DNA from: an uncultured Opitutia bacterium | GTDB taxonomy: Bacteria > Verrucomicrobiota > Verrucomicrobiia > Opitutales > Opitutaceae | Reading direction: 5' to 3' | Assembly (NCBI GenBank): GCA_903872505.1 | Contig: CAIQKV010000078.1 | Location: 1-64,000, forward strand | Length of the DNA: 64,000 nucleotides | Shown here: piece after piece, positions 35,433-49,821 of the stretch | How positions within the stretch are numbered: position 1 is the first letter of the stretch | Layout: every line of letters begins with the position of its first letter | Position numbers and translations under genes: made by a program | The notes under the pieces: generated by a model | The model's database searches: none | Told to the model about the DNA's origin: nothing | Seen by the model: the letters and a program-made list of their open reading frames with translations, nothing else

Positions 35433-37880
35433 TCACAGGGAGTTGTCGTACTTCAGGGCGTCGTCCTTGGACTTCTTCCCCGGCTGGCCGAAGTTATAAG
35501 TGATCCCCAGGTAAATGATCCGCGAGCTGCGCCGCATGACGATGTCCTCCCGGAGGAGCGGAGTGTTCACGATGTTTTCGCTTTTCAGGGAGTTGAACAG
35601 GTCCGACACGGTCAGCACCAGCGCCGCCTTCTTCTGCCAGAGGTCATGCCGGAGCCCGAAGTTGGCGAGGAACATTGGCCGGCGCTCGCCCTGGGGCGTC
35701 AGGAAGGCGGAAGCATATTTCGTGTTGAACTGCAGCTGGGTGGCCGGGGTGACGCGCCACGCGAGCCCCGCCTTGCCGAACCAGGACACATCGGACCGGC
35801 TCGAGCTATAGCCGAGGTTGGAGGCGTCGATCGTATTGAAGAAGGTGTTGCTGCTGAAGTTGAGCGTCACGTGCCCGCCCAGCTCGACATTCGCCGTCAG
35901 TTCGAGGCCGCTCGCCCGGTTCACGGCGAGGTTTTCCCGGGTGGTGAGCAGGACGCCGTTGCCCAGGCTGGTGGTGAGGCTGGTGAACCCGTGGTAGGTG
36001 TACCGGTAGTAGCCCGTGGCGGTGAAACTCGTGTCGCCCTCGTGGTAGCTGTAGCCGGTCTCGACCGAGTGGATGTCCTCGGGCTGCAGGCGGGGGTTGC
36101 CGGCACGCAGCGTGAAGGGATCGAGATATTCCGGGAACGGGTTCAGGTCCTCCGTGCCGGGCCGGTGGATGCGGTGGCTGTAGTTCAGCTGCCACTCGTG
36201 CGGCTCGGCGAGGCGGTAGGTCAGGTGCAGGCTCGGGTAGATCCGCGCGTAGTCGTTCGGGATGTTCTGGCCGGTGGTGACGAGTTGGGACTCGGTCGTG
36301 GTGATTTCCGGCCGCACGCCCGCCTGCACCGCCACGGACCCCAAGGTGCGCGCGTAGGTCGCGTAAAAAGCGTGGATCGTGCGGTCGAGGATGAAGCGGT
36401 TGGACTTGGCCAGGTCCTCGACCCACGCGCCCGAGACCGGATTAAGGTACTCGTTGTAGAAATCCGAGTCCCGGGTCTCGCGGGTCAGGTCATAGCCTGA
36501 TTCCAACTTGGCCTTGCCGCCCAGCGGCCGCGTATAGTCGACGCTGGCCTCATGGCTGCGCTCCACGTTTGAAATGAGGACGTTGTCGAACGTCGGCGCC
36601 TGGACCGGTGTACGGTAGGTGTTCGTGTAGTGGTCGGGCTCGCCTTCCTTCGTGTCCGAGCGCTTGAGCTCCAGCTTCAGCTCATGGCCCTCGTCGGCGA
36701 AGTTGTGCTGGTACGTGGCCGCGGCCTCCGTGCTCCGCTCGAACTCGGGGTCGTAGCGCACGCGGTCGTAGTCGCTGGCCACCACCCCGGCGGCATCGCT
36801 GACCACGTTGTGGTCGGTCGCGCGTCGCGTGAAGGTCCGGTCATCGAAGCTACCCGTGACGCTGAACTGGTTGGCTGCATCCGGGGCGTAATCAACGCCG
36901 AGGCGGACGAGGTGCGTGATCGGGCGCGAGAGCTCGACCGATTGCTTGTCGGCGTGGGTGACCACGCCCGTGACGGGGTCGGTGATGGTCCGGATATCCG
37001 AGGCGGTGCGGCGGCGGTCGTCCTGCCGGACGCTGTAGTTGAGGAACACATTGACGGGGCCGGGGCGGTAGTTGACCGAGAGGCTCGAGTTGTAGCGCTG
37101 GCTGTTGCCCGCGTTGAAACTCACCGTGCCGGACAGGCCGACGTCATGCTTGCGCTTGAGGACGAGGTTGATGATGCCCGCGGTGCCATCGGGTTTGTAC
37201 TTGGCCGACGGGTTGGTGATGACCTCGATTTTCTCGATCGAGTCGGCCGGCAGCTGCTGCAGCACCTCCGCCCGGCTCGCCCCCATGAGGGCGGAGGTAC
37301 GGCCGTTGATCAGGATCAGGACGTTGTCGGAGCCGCGCAGGCTGACGTTGCCGTCAATGTCCACGTCCACCGACGGGACGTTTTGCAGGAGGTCGCTGGC
37401 CGTGCCCGTCAAACTGTGGATTTCCTTGCCCACGTTGTAGACCTTGCGGTCGATTGAGTTGAGCTGCGCGGCCTGGTTGGCGGTGACCTCAAATTTCTTC
37501 AGCTGCAGCAGCTCGTCGGCGAGTTCCAGCTTGCCCAAGTCGGTCTGGGTCCGGGCGCCATCGACCTGGAACGTCGCTGTCGTGCGGACCGCGCCCCCCA
37601 CCCGCCCATAAGTCACCGCGTAGTCACCCGCCGGGATTTTCTCGAAGGCGAAACGACCCCGGTGATCCGTGATCGTGCCGCCCACGACCGCGCCCGCCGC
37701 CCGTTTCAACGTCACGGCGGCAAATTCCACCGGCTGCCGCGTCTCCGGCGCCAACAGGGTGCCGGTGACGCGGGTTTGCGTCTGGGGCGTCGCCGGCGGT
37801 GGTTCCGGAGCGGGTGCCGCCGGCAGCACGGCGGTGCCGGCCACGCATGCGGTCAGGATCCGGAGAATGCGGAGCAACAT
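35433..37880 (-). CDS. TonB-dependent receptor (outer-membrane beta-barrel family)
   Basis: An 815-residue outer-membrane protein: signal peptide (1-22), a carboxypeptidase-D regulatory-like domain near 37-115 (RVTGTLLAPETRQPVEFAAV), a plug near 150-245 (ASDLLQNVPSVDVDIDGNVS, VLILINGRTS, IEKIEVITNPSAKYKPDGTA), then a beta-barrel of the OMP_b-brl_3 type. The chain runs 15 residues past the last barrel strand (YLGITYNF) into a charged tail, unusual for a barrel end. Such receptors import peptides, siderophores or oligosaccharides. The ligand is not evident. Confidence 0.85.
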   Translation of the reverse strand: MLLRILRILTACVAGTAVLPAAPAPEPPPATPQTQTRVTGTLLAPETRQPVEFAAVTLKRAAGAVVGGTITDHRGRFAFEKIPAGDYAVTYGRVGGAVRTTATFQVDGARTQTDLGKLELADELLQLKKFEVTANQAAQLNSIDRKVYNVGKEIHSLTGTASDLLQNVPSVDVDIDGNVSLRGSDNVLILINGRTSALMGASRAEVLQQLPADSIEKIEVITNPSAKYKPDGTAGIINLVLKRKHDVGLSGTVSFNAGNSQRYNSSLSVNYRPGPVNVFLNYSVRQDDRRRTASDIRTITDPVTGVVTHADKQSVELSRPITHLVRLGVDYAPDAANQFSVTGSFDDRTFTRRATDHNVVSDAAGVVASDYDRVRYDPEFERSTEAAATYQHNFADEGHELKLELKRSDTKEGEPDHYTNTYRTPVQAPTFDNVLISNVERSHEASVDYTRPLGGKAKLESGYDLTRETRDSDFYNEYLNPVSGAWVEDLAKSNRFILDRTIHAFYATYARTLGSVAVQAGVRPEITTTESQLVTTGQNIPNDYARIYPSLHLTYRLAEPHEWQLNYSHRIHRPGTEDLNPFPEYLDPFTLRAGNPRLQPEDIHSVETGYSYHEGDTSFTATGYYRYTYHGFTSLTTSLGNGVLLTTRENLAVNRASGLELTANVELGGHVTLNFSSNTFFNTIDASNLGYSSSRSDVSWFGKAGLAWRVTPATQLQFNTKYASAFLTPQGERRPMFLANFGLRHDLWQKKAALVLTVSDLFNSLKSENIVNTPLLREDIVMRRSSRIIYLGITYNFGQPGKKSKDDALKYDNSL

Positions 37881-37932
37881 GGGGCAGTACTTCAGCAGCG
37901 GGCGAGCCGCGGCAAGACAACTGCGCCGGTCG

Positions 37933-37950
37933 CCCCGGTCTTTTCCGGGG
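37933..37950. terminator. Weak hairpin between the phosphatase and TonB receptor genes
   Basis: A 6-bp GC stem (37933-37938 with 37945-37950) around TCTTTT, between two genes on the same strand. It has no U-tract. It may end the receptor/phosphatase transcript, or be chance. Confidence 0.3.
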
Positions 37951-37977
37951 GCCGCGGGAGCGCACCAAGGCCCGCGC

Positions 37978-38679
37978 TCAATGCGGGCCCGCTGCCGCCA
38001 GCTCGGTCCTGACGGCCGCCAGATCGTTTTGGAAGGACGGGCTCGCGAGGAAATCCCGGGCCAGCGCCTGGCCCAGCACGCGGCCGGCGTAGATGTCGGT
38101 CGGGTAATGGACCGCGCCCTGCACCCGCAGCCAGCCCACCTCGCGGCCCTGCGCGATCAGGGCCGCGCGTTTTTCCGGGAATAGCTCGGCCAGCAGCAGG
38201 GCATACACGGTGCCGCGCGTGGAGTGGCCGCTCGGGTAGCTGTAGTCCGTCGGCTTTTCATGCTCGACGGCGTGCGGGAAGCGGGCGGGGTCCACGATGT
38301 AGGGCCGCGGCCGCTGCCATTGCTTTTTCCCCTTGGACGTCACCGCCTTGCTCTCCTTCTCGACCTCCTTGAACAGCGCTTCCAGCTTCGGGAACTTGCC
38401 CGCCTGGAACCACGGGCCGATGGCCGGGGCGAAGTGGAAGGGCGTCAGCTTCACCTGATCCTTCGCCTGGGCCACCTGCGCCGGCGTGGCGGTGGAGGCC
38501 ACGGCATAGGCCGACTCGAGGTCGGCCTTGTCCTCCGCCGATCCCGCCGTCGGCGGCGGGGCCAGCAGGGTGAGGATGTCCGTGCGGCTGTCGGCGAGAT
38601 ACGAGACCGGGACGGAAGCCGCGGCCGCACGGAGCGGCAGGGCGAGTACGAGCGCGAGGAGGAAGAGGAACGGGCGCAT
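37978..38679 (-). CDS. Class A (PAP2) acid phosphatase
   Basis: A 233-residue exported phosphatase with a signal peptide (MRPFLFLLALVLALPLRAAA) and the three PAP2 motifs: KGKKQWQRPRP, PSGHSTRGT and LRVQGAVHYPTDIYAGR, with the nucleophile histidine in the last. This is the class A non-specific acid phosphatase type (PhoN-like), acting in the periplasm on phosphomonoesters. It follows a TonB receptor gene by 18 bp in one operon, suggesting that a phosphorylated compound is imported and dephosphorylated. Confidence 0.88.
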   Translation of the reverse strand: MRPFLFLLALVLALPLRAAAASVPVSYLADSRTDILTLLAPPPTAGSAEDKADLESAYAVASTATPAQVAQAKDQVKLTPFHFAPAIGPWFQAGKFPKLEALFKEVEKESKAVTSKGKKQWQRPRPYIVDPARFPHAVEHEKPTDYSYPSGHSTRGTVYALLLAELFPEKRAALIAQGREVGWLRVQGAVHYPTDIYAGRVLGQALARDFLASPSFQNDLAAVRTELAAAGPH

Positions 38680-38697
38680 GGTGGGGAATGATCGCGG

Positions 38698-40983
38698 TTA
38701 GAATTCCAGGGCCAGGGTGACGAAATAGTTCCGCTCCGGCAGGACGTTGAACACGTCGCCCGTGTAGGCGTTGGCGGCGCTGGCATTGATGCCGTCGAGC
38801 ACCTGCACTTTCTCGTTGAACACATTGCTCACCTGCAGGCGGACCTTGAAACTGCGGAAGAAACCATGGTCGAATTTCCGGCCGTACCCCAATGACATGT
38901 CGCCAATCCAGTAACTCTGGCTGTTCGCCGAGCGCGAGGCGCCGGCCCCGGGCAGGTCGGGATTGGTGATGGTGTTGTACACGGTCCAGCTGCCGACGTA
39001 CTTCTCGGTGAAGGAGCCGAAGAAGCCGCTGCCGTCATACACAAATCCGAGCGCCGCAGTGCTCTTGGGCACCGTGGGGACGTCCAGTTTCGAGCCCTTG
39101 AAAACCGCGCGATTGATGGAGCCGTTGGCGTAAGCGCTGAACCCCTGGCCCAGGAAGTAAGTGCCCTCCGCTTCCACGCCCTGATAGTAGGCGCCGCCGG
39201 CTACGCCGTAATAGGTCGGGTCACCCGAGGCGTCGGCCGGACCACTGTAGGCGTAGTTCTTGAAGTCGACATAGTAGGCGTCGATGTCCGCGTTGAACCG
39301 GTCCTGCTTGAACACCGTGCCCACCTGGTAGTTGGTCGAGAGCTGCGGCTTGATGTTGATCGCCCCGAGATTGGCGTTGTCGACATAGAAGGAATTGCCC
39401 TCGGACAGGGCCATCATGCCCTGGGCCCACTGGGCATAGGCCGACCAGTCCTTCGTGATGAAATAGTGGGCCGAAACCGACGGCAGCGCCTTGGTGTCGC
39501 TGCGGGTCGCGACCAGCGCCTGGCGGCCCGCCGTCTGGTTGACCGTGGCGTTGAAATCCCGGGCAAACCGCTGGTAGCTCACGCCGGCATCGACGTCGAA
39601 TTGCGGCGTGATCTTCCACAAATATTCGGCGAAGGCCTGAAACGTGGTGTCCTTGTCCACCAGCAGGTACTTGTAATCGTAGCCGGCGGCGCCGGGCAGG
39701 GTGGCGGGGTTGCCGCCGGGCGCGGCCGCCTTGTAGAGGGCCGCGGAGGTCAGGTCGATGGCACCGGCGCCCGTCGTGTCGTAATTCACGCCATAGGTGT
39801 AGCGGTGGTTCGTGGTCGTGTCGTACCACAGGCCCGTCTTGAAGGTGCCGACGGCGTCATCATGGGCCAGGGCGAAGGTGTCCCCGTAGGTGCGGTATTC
39901 GTTGCCCTTGACGGAGCCGAGCATCTGGCCCGCCGCTGCACCCGTGCCAACCTTGGGTTTCTCGTGGCTGATATTGTCGTAGGAATAGGTGTAAACCTTG
40001 TTCTCCAGTTTCCAGCCGTCGCTCAGCTGTGAGTCGAGGCCGAGGTACTCGAAGTCGGCCGTCTTGTCCTGGTAATTGTACGCCCGGTTCAGCAGGTCGA
40101 GATGATTGGCGGCGTTGTTGTCCTTCAGGCCGAAATTGCGGCCGAAGAGGTCGATCTGCTGCTGGGAAATCGTGCTGGGGTTGCCGAAGCCGATCTTGTT
40201 GACGCTGCTCAACACGGTGACCGTGGTGTCCTTGCCGATGGGCTGCAGATACTTGATGTAGTAGGTGTCGCGCTTCATGTCGGAGTTCGTCCGGTAACCG
40301 TCCGTGGTCATCCGCTGGTAGCTGGCGATGGCGGAGCCCTGGCTGAGCGCGGCGGCGACGCCCGAGTTGACCTCAAAGTGGTAAAGTTGCGTGTTCCAGC
40401 TGCCGTAACTCAGGGTGGGCACGAACGACTTTTCCGTCCGGGGATCCTTTGAATAAAGGGCCAGGGTGCCGCCAAAGGTTGCGATGCCAATGTTGCTGGC
40501 CGCGCCGGGACCGCGCTCCACCACGACCTGGCCAATCAGCTTGGCCGGAAAATAGCTGGTGGTGTGGTGACTGTAGGAATTGTAATCGCCAAAGGGAATC
40601 CCGTCGAAGGTCACGTTGTAGCCGCCATCATCGATGCCGCGGATGGTGGTGTGCTTCGCCTCGCTGAGGCCGGGACCGTTCGTCTCCACGTTGGCGACGC
40701 TCGGGGCGATGTTCACGATCGTCGTATAGTCGGCAGTCGGGACGACGTTGTTGGAGATGTACTGCAGCGACAGGATCGACGTGGGCAGGCGGGCGCTCAG
40801 TTTGCTGTCGGTCGGGGCGGCCGTCTCCGCGTTGGTGCGCGGGGCGGCTACTTCAAATTCCTCCAGCCGCAGGATGTTGTCGGAGTCCGCGGCGGTGGCC
40901 GCGGGCGGAAGAAAAAGAGCCGCGGCGGTGGCCGCCGCGGCTAATTGCGAGACAAAGCGAAGCCCGGGAAAGGTTAGGTTCAC
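38698..40983 (-). CDS. TonB-dependent receptor in operon with acid phosphatase
   Basis: A 761-residue outer-membrane receptor: signal peptide (1-31), a TonB-box-like stretch (NILRLEEFEV), a plug with TTIRGIDDGGYNVTFDGIPF and KLIGQVVVERGPGAASNIGI, then a barrel ending in the canonical terminal phenylalanine (YFVTLALEF), the signal for BAM assembly. It lacks the carboxypeptidase-like extension of the neighbouring receptor. The phosphatase gene follows in the same operon. Confidence 0.87.
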   Translation of the reverse strand: MNLTFPGLRFVSQLAAAATAAALFLPPAATAADSDNILRLEEFEVAAPRTNAETAAPTDSKLSARLPTSILSLQYISNNVVPTADYTTIVNIAPSVANVETNGPGLSEAKHTTIRGIDDGGYNVTFDGIPFGDYNSYSHHTTSYFPAKLIGQVVVERGPGAASNIGIATFGGTLALYSKDPRTEKSFVPTLSYGSWNTQLYHFEVNSGVAAALSQGSAIASYQRMTTDGYRTNSDMKRDTYYIKYLQPIGKDTTVTVLSSVNKIGFGNPSTISQQQIDLFGRNFGLKDNNAANHLDLLNRAYNYQDKTADFEYLGLDSQLSDGWKLENKVYTYSYDNISHEKPKVGTGAAAGQMLGSVKGNEYRTYGDTFALAHDDAVGTFKTGLWYDTTTNHRYTYGVNYDTTGAGAIDLTSAALYKAAAPGGNPATLPGAAGYDYKYLLVDKDTTFQAFAEYLWKITPQFDVDAGVSYQRFARDFNATVNQTAGRQALVATRSDTKALPSVSAHYFITKDWSAYAQWAQGMMALSEGNSFYVDNANLGAINIKPQLSTNYQVGTVFKQDRFNADIDAYYVDFKNYAYSGPADASGDPTYYGVAGGAYYQGVEAEGTYFLGQGFSAYANGSINRAVFKGSKLDVPTVPKSTAALGFVYDGSGFFGSFTEKYVGSWTVYNTITNPDLPGAGASRSANSQSYWIGDMSLGYGRKFDHGFFRSFKVRLQVSNVFNEKVQVLDGINASAANAYTGDVFNVLPERNYFVTLALEF

Positions 40984-41061
40984 CCCCGCAGACTAGGTGA
41001 CGATTGTTACACCCAGACGGCGGGGGCGTGAAGTTGCGGTGACGATCGCCTGGAAAAATTA

Positions 41062-41536
41062 TTAGCTTTGGGGCCGGTAAGCCGGATTCTGTTCCTCCCG
41101 CTTGCGCGGGATTCGGTCGTCATTTCTCTCACGTACGTCTTGCGACGGGCCGTGCCCTCTGCCGCCCGCTTGCGCGAGCGAAGGAGGGTGCGGCATACCC
41201 GCGGCTATGGGACGGGCCGCCCAGCCGCCTATTTTGCCTTGCACCAGACGGGGTTTTTCGTGCCGCCAGCGTCGCCGCTGGCGCGGTGGGCTCTTACCCC
41301 ACCTTTTCACCCTTACCCTGAGCGAGCTCACCTTGCGGCAAGTCGAACCGGGCGGTATATTCTCTGTGACACTGTCCGTCACCGCGCCTTGAAACGCGGC
41401 GCCTGCGCGCGCCTTGCGGCTGGCGCAGCATCCTGCCCTGTGGTGTCCGGACTTTCCTCTCCGAATTTATCGGGCGCGGCGTTACCCGCGCCTTGGGATC
41501 AAAGAACTCGGAGCAACGACCAGGCCCCAAAGCTAA
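41062..41536 (-). ncRNA. rnpB: RNase P RNA (class A)
   Basis: The catalytic RNA of RNase P, which matures tRNA 5' ends. On the minus strand the 5' conserved block GGAAAGTCCGGAC with the following ACCACAGGGCAG lies at about 41433-41459. The 3' block with GAATCCGGCTTACCGG lies at 41070-41092. A perfect 12-bp P1 helix pairs 41525-41536 with 41062-41073 and sets the approximate ends; a U-rich tract follows the 3' strand. Length is about 475 nt. P1 includes the stop codon of the upstream zinc-ribbon gene. Confidence 0.93.
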
Positions 41537-42246
41537 GATTCCCAATAGACCAGCCGGCCGCACTGGTCGCAAGTCGCGAGTTTGCCGTCGGCGGCCTTCC
41601 CGCGGGCGGCGGACTCGACCTCGCTGGAAACCTTCAGGTGGCAGCCGCCGCACTTGCCGCCCCGGATGGGCACGCAGGCGGGCAAGCCCCGCGCCGCGAT
41701 GCGGTCGTACAGCTTCAGTTCCAGCTCGGCGAGCGGGCTGCGGGCGGTGGCCAGCTCGGCCGCGGCGGCCTGCAGCTCGGCCGTGAGGCTGGTTTCCCGC
41801 TCGTGGAGGGTGCGGATGCGGGCCTCGTGCCCGGCGATGTTCGCCTTCAGCTCGGCCTCGGCGGCGGCAAACTTCTTTTTCGCCTCGTCAATCTGGTACA
41901 TGACCTCGAGTTCGCGGCCCTCCAGTTCGCCGATGGCGCCCTGGGCGGTCTCGATTTCGTGGCCCAAGGCCTGAAATTCGTCGTTTTTGCGCACCAGCGA
42001 CTGCTGGGTGCGGTATTTCGCCAGCTTGCCCTCGGCCGAGCCGATCTCCGTCTCGATCATCTTTTTGCCCGACTCCAGCTCCCGCAGCTCCAGCCGGGCG
42101 GTCTCGATGGCGGCCTTTTCGGAGGCGATTTTGTGCTCCACAGCGGCAATATCCCGGGGGACCGCCTTCAAATGGGCCTCCAAACCATGCCGTTTGGCGT
42201 CGCGATCTTGTAAAACCAGCAGTTTTTCGAGCACGGGAGCGAGCAT
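41533..42246 (-). CDS. COG1579 coiled-coil zinc-ribbon protein
   Basis: A 237-residue protein with a long helical hairpin (about 1-185, rich in Glu, Lys and Ala heptads such as RLELRELESGKKMIETEIG) and a C-terminal C4 zinc ribbon: CGGC near 200 and CDQC near 228. This is the COG1579 architecture, believed to bind nucleic acid. ATG 42246 starts family similarity; the frame is open far upstream only because it lies antisense to gyrB and gyrA. Its stop codon lies inside the P1 helix of rnpB. COG1579 next to rnpB is also seen in other phyla. Confidence 0.85.
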   Translation of the reverse strand: MLAPVLEKLLVLQDRDAKRHGLEAHLKAVPRDIAAVEHKIASEKAAIETARLELRELESGKKMIETEIGSAEGKLAKYRTQQSLVRKNDEFQALGHEIETAQGAIGELEGRELEVMYQIDEAKKKFAAAEAELKANIAGHEARIRTLHERETSLTAELQAAAAELATARSPLAELELKLYDRIAARGLPACVPIRGGKCGGCHLKVSSEVESAARGKAADGKLATCDQCGRLVYWES

Positions 42247-42339
42247 GACACGCCACTTTGCCGGTACCCCCACCCCGGTCAAACGAAACCCTCGCGTATA
42301 GGCCAAAGGAAGGGCGTTTCCGGGCTGGTTTTTTCTTAA

Positions 42340-44949
<2,610 letters not shown>

Positions 44950-44994
44950 GCCGCGCTTCCCGTCCCCCACCTCTGCCTTCCGCCTTTCTGACCC

Positions 44995-47469
<2,475 letters not shown>

Positions 47470-47474
47470 GCCCG

Positions 47475-47499
47475 GGCGCCGGACGGCCGGCGCCTGTTT
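47475..47499 (+). terminator. Terminator after gyrA
   Basis: A perfect 8-bp palindromic stem (47475-47482 with 47487-47494), ACGG loop, then TGTTT. It begins 6 bp past the gyrA stop codon. The U-tract is short. Confidence 0.6.
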
Positions 47500-47561
47500 C
47501 CGCCCTTGCCAAGGTCCGCCCGCGGGGCTGACTTGGCCTCGGGCTGTCGCCAAACTTTTCC

Positions 47562-48038
47562 ATGGCCGGAAAAATCACTCCCCTCCTCGATCCCGCGCGC
47601 ATCGCGCTTCACCTGCAAAGCACGAAGCGCACCGCCGCGCTCAACGAGATCGCCCGCCTGCTCGAGGGCCATCCGCAGGTCGCCAATTTCGCGGGTTTCT
47701 ATGACGAACTGCTCGCCCGCGACCGGCTCGACACCACCAGCCTGGGCAACGGCATCGCGCTGCCCCACGCCCGCACCGAGCACGTGAAGGAAATCGTCAT
47801 CGCGGTCGGGCGCAGCGATGCCGGCATCGCCGTCGACGAGAAGGGTGAGGTCGTCCGGCTCTTTTTCGTGCTCGGCACCCCCAAGTCCAAGCCCGCCGAT
47901 TATCTCGCCGTGGTCAGCGCCCTCTGCCGGCTGCTGCGGGACCCCGTCAACCGGGAGGCCATGCTCACCGCCGCGACGCCGGAGGATTTCATCGCGGTCG
48001 TCCGCGCGGCCGAGGAAAAGCTCGCCCTCCCCGCCTGA
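47562..48038 (+). CDS. PTS EIIA(Ntr)-like protein
   Basis: A 158-residue EIIA of the fructose/mannitol fold. The phosphorylated histidine is H69 in NGIALPHARTEHV. No EIIB or EIIC lies nearby, which fits the nitrogen-PTS regulatory type, where EIIA(Ntr) signals potassium, nitrogen or envelope status rather than carrying sugar. It is 16 bp upstream of corA, so the pair may be coexpressed and linked to cation balance; that link is speculative. Confidence 0.8.
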   Translation: MAGKITPLLDPARIALHLQSTKRTAALNEIARLLEGHPQVANFAGFYDELLARDRLDTTSLGNGIALPHARTEHVKEIVIAVGRSDAGIAVDEKGEVVRLFFVLGTPKSKPADYLAVVSALCRLLRDPVNREAMLTAATPEDFIAVVRAAEEKLALPA

Positions 48039-48054
48039 CCCCGGCCGCCATCCC

Positions 48055-49020
48055 ATGATCCGTTCATTCGTCTTCAGCGAAGGCAAGATCGTCAGCCAGG
48101 ACCTCGAGACCGAGGCGCTGCGGCTCGTCCGCGCGGACAAGGGCCTGATCCTGTGGGTCGACCTCGACAACCCCACCGACGAGGAGATCAAGATCATCCT
48201 CGAGGGCGTCTTCCAGTTTCACCCCCTCGCCATCGAGGACTGCGTCACCCCGAGTTCCCTGCCGAAGATCGAGGATTACGAGGACTACCTCTTCATCGTC
48301 ATGCACGCGGTCGACTTCACCCGGTCCGAGAAGTTCGCCACCACCGAGCTCGATCTCTTCCTGGGCAAGGACTACCTCGTCACTTTCCACCGCGCCCCCC
48401 TGAAGTCCGTGTCGGGCGCGATCGACCGCGTCGGCAAGAGCACCGCGCGCGGCCCCGACCGCCTCGCCCACACCGTGCTCGACCTGCTGGTCGACAACTA
48501 CCAGCCCGTCATGGTCGAGCTGGCGGCGGAGCTGGAGGAGATCGAGGAAAGCGTCCTGACCAAGCCGGCGTCGTCCCAGTCCTTCATCGGCGAGATTCTC
48601 AAGGTCCGCGGCGACTTTTCCCGCATGCGCGCCATCGCCGGCCCGCAGCGGGAGGTCATCGAGCGCCTGGCCCGCGGCGACAACAAGTTGGTCCGCACGA
48701 CGATGCTCCCGTATTTCCGCGACCTGCGTGACAATCTCGCGCGCTTCGAGACCACCGCCGGCGGCTACCACGAGCGCCTGATGATGGCCTTCGACATCTT
48801 CCTCAACAAGGCCGGCTTCGAGGCCAACGAGGGCATCAAGTTCCTCACCGCCCTCACCGCCGTCACGCTGCCCGCGGTGATGGTGGGCGGCTGGTATGGC
48901 ATGAACTTCGAGCACATGCCCGAGCTGCGCTCCCCGCACGGCTACCTCTGGGCCTGGTGTTTCACCATCGTGTCCACCGCGCTGATGGTGATCTACCTGA
49001 AGAAGAAAAAGTGGTTCTGA
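48055..49020 (+). CDS. corA: CorA-family magnesium/cobalt transporter
   Basis: A 321-residue channel: a large cytoplasmic domain with HPLAIEDCVTPSSLPKIEDY and FLGKDYLVTFHR, a long stalk helix, then two C-terminal transmembrane helices. The signature YGMNFEHMP closes the first helix, and the chain ends in KKKKWF. It pentamerises in the inner membrane. The frame extends upstream over the EIIA gene, but family similarity starts at MIRSFVF. Confidence 0.92.
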   Translation: MIRSFVFSEGKIVSQDLETEALRLVRADKGLILWVDLDNPTDEEIKIILEGVFQFHPLAIEDCVTPSSLPKIEDYEDYLFIVMHAVDFTRSEKFATTELDLFLGKDYLVTFHRAPLKSVSGAIDRVGKSTARGPDRLAHTVLDLLVDNYQPVMVELAAELEEIEESVLTKPASSQSFIGEILKVRGDFSRMRAIAGPQREVIERLARGDNKLVRTTMLPYFRDLRDNLARFETTAGGYHERLMMAFDIFLNKAGFEANEGIKFLTALTAVTLPAVMVGGWYGMNFEHMPELRSPHGYLWAWCFTIVSTALMVIYLKKKKWF

Positions 49021-49029
49021 ACCCGGTTG

Positions 49030-49677
49030 ATGATCCGCGCGCTCATCTTCGATTTCGACGGCCTGATCCTCGACACCGAGTCGGCGCTCATCGCGGCCTA
49101 CGCCGACGTGCATGCGGCGCACGGCGTGCCGTTCGAGCACGAGCGCTTCCTTCGCTCCGTCGGCCATGCGGACTACGCCTTCGACCCGTGGCACGCTTTC
49201 GAGAAACGCGCTGACCGGGCCGCCCTCGAGCTCGAGCGCCGGGCCCGCAACCGCGAGCGCGACCTACACCTGCCGGTCCTCCCCGGGGTCGTCGCCCTGC
49301 TCGATGCCGCCCGCGCCTTCCCGCTGCACGTCGGCCTCGCCTCCAATTCGGGGCACGCCCATTGCGAGCGCCACCTCGCGCGGATCGGGCTGCTCGACCG
49401 CTTCGAGTTTCTCGCCTGCCGCGAGGACGTGCCCCTGCCCAAGCCCGCGCCCGACCTCTACAAGCTCGTGCTCCAGCACTTCGGCCTCCGCGGCCACGAG
49501 GCGATCGCATTCGAGGACTCGCACACCGGCAGCCTCGCCGCCAAGCGCGCCAACCTCTGGACCGTGGCCGTCCCCGGCATCTCCACCACGCACCACGATT
49601 TCAAACACGTGGATTTGAAAGTCGCGTCATTGGCCGAGGTGAAACTCGCCGAACTGCTGGTCCGGTTTGCACGGTAG
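49030..49677 (+). CDS. HAD-superfamily hydrolase (phosphatase/phosphoglucomutase type)
   Basis: A 215-residue HAD protein. FDFDGLILDTE near residue 7 holds the nucleophile and acid Asp, GLASNSG motif II, CREDVPLPKPAPDLY motif III lysine, and AFEDSHTGSLAAKRA motif IV. A helical cap lies between residues 15 and 85. Similar to beta-phosphoglucomutase and small-molecule phosphatases; the substrate is unknown. A TTG three bases upstream is an alternative start. Confidence 0.82.
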   Translation: MIRALIFDFDGLILDTESALIAAYADVHAAHGVPFEHERFLRSVGHADYAFDPWHAFEKRADRAALELERRARNRERDLHLPVLPGVVALLDAARAFPLHVGLASNSGHAHCERHLARIGLLDRFEFLACREDVPLPKPAPDLYKLVLQHFGLRGHEAIAFEDSHTGSLAAKRANLWTVAVPGISTTHHDFKHVDLKVASLAEVKLAELLVRFAR

Positions 49678-49710
49678 CGGGACTGCTGGGCCCGCCGGCC
49701 ATGATTGGAA

Positions 49711-49803
49711 GGTGGAACACGTTGTCCCTAACGCGTTGTTCCGCTCCAACGACGATGAACCTGCGCAGACCCACTCAGCGCGTTGGGGACAACACGCTCC
49801 ACC
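49711..49803. repeat. 27-bp inverted repeat pair in an intergenic gap
   Basis: Arms at 49711-49737 and 49777-49803 are reverse complements at about 22 of 27 positions, separated by 39 bp. No coding sequence is present. The unit looks like a REP/BIME or miniature element rather than a terminator, since the arms are far apart and lack a U-tract. Confidence 0.65.
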
Positions 49804-49821
49804 TCGAACGCGCGCCCAGCC

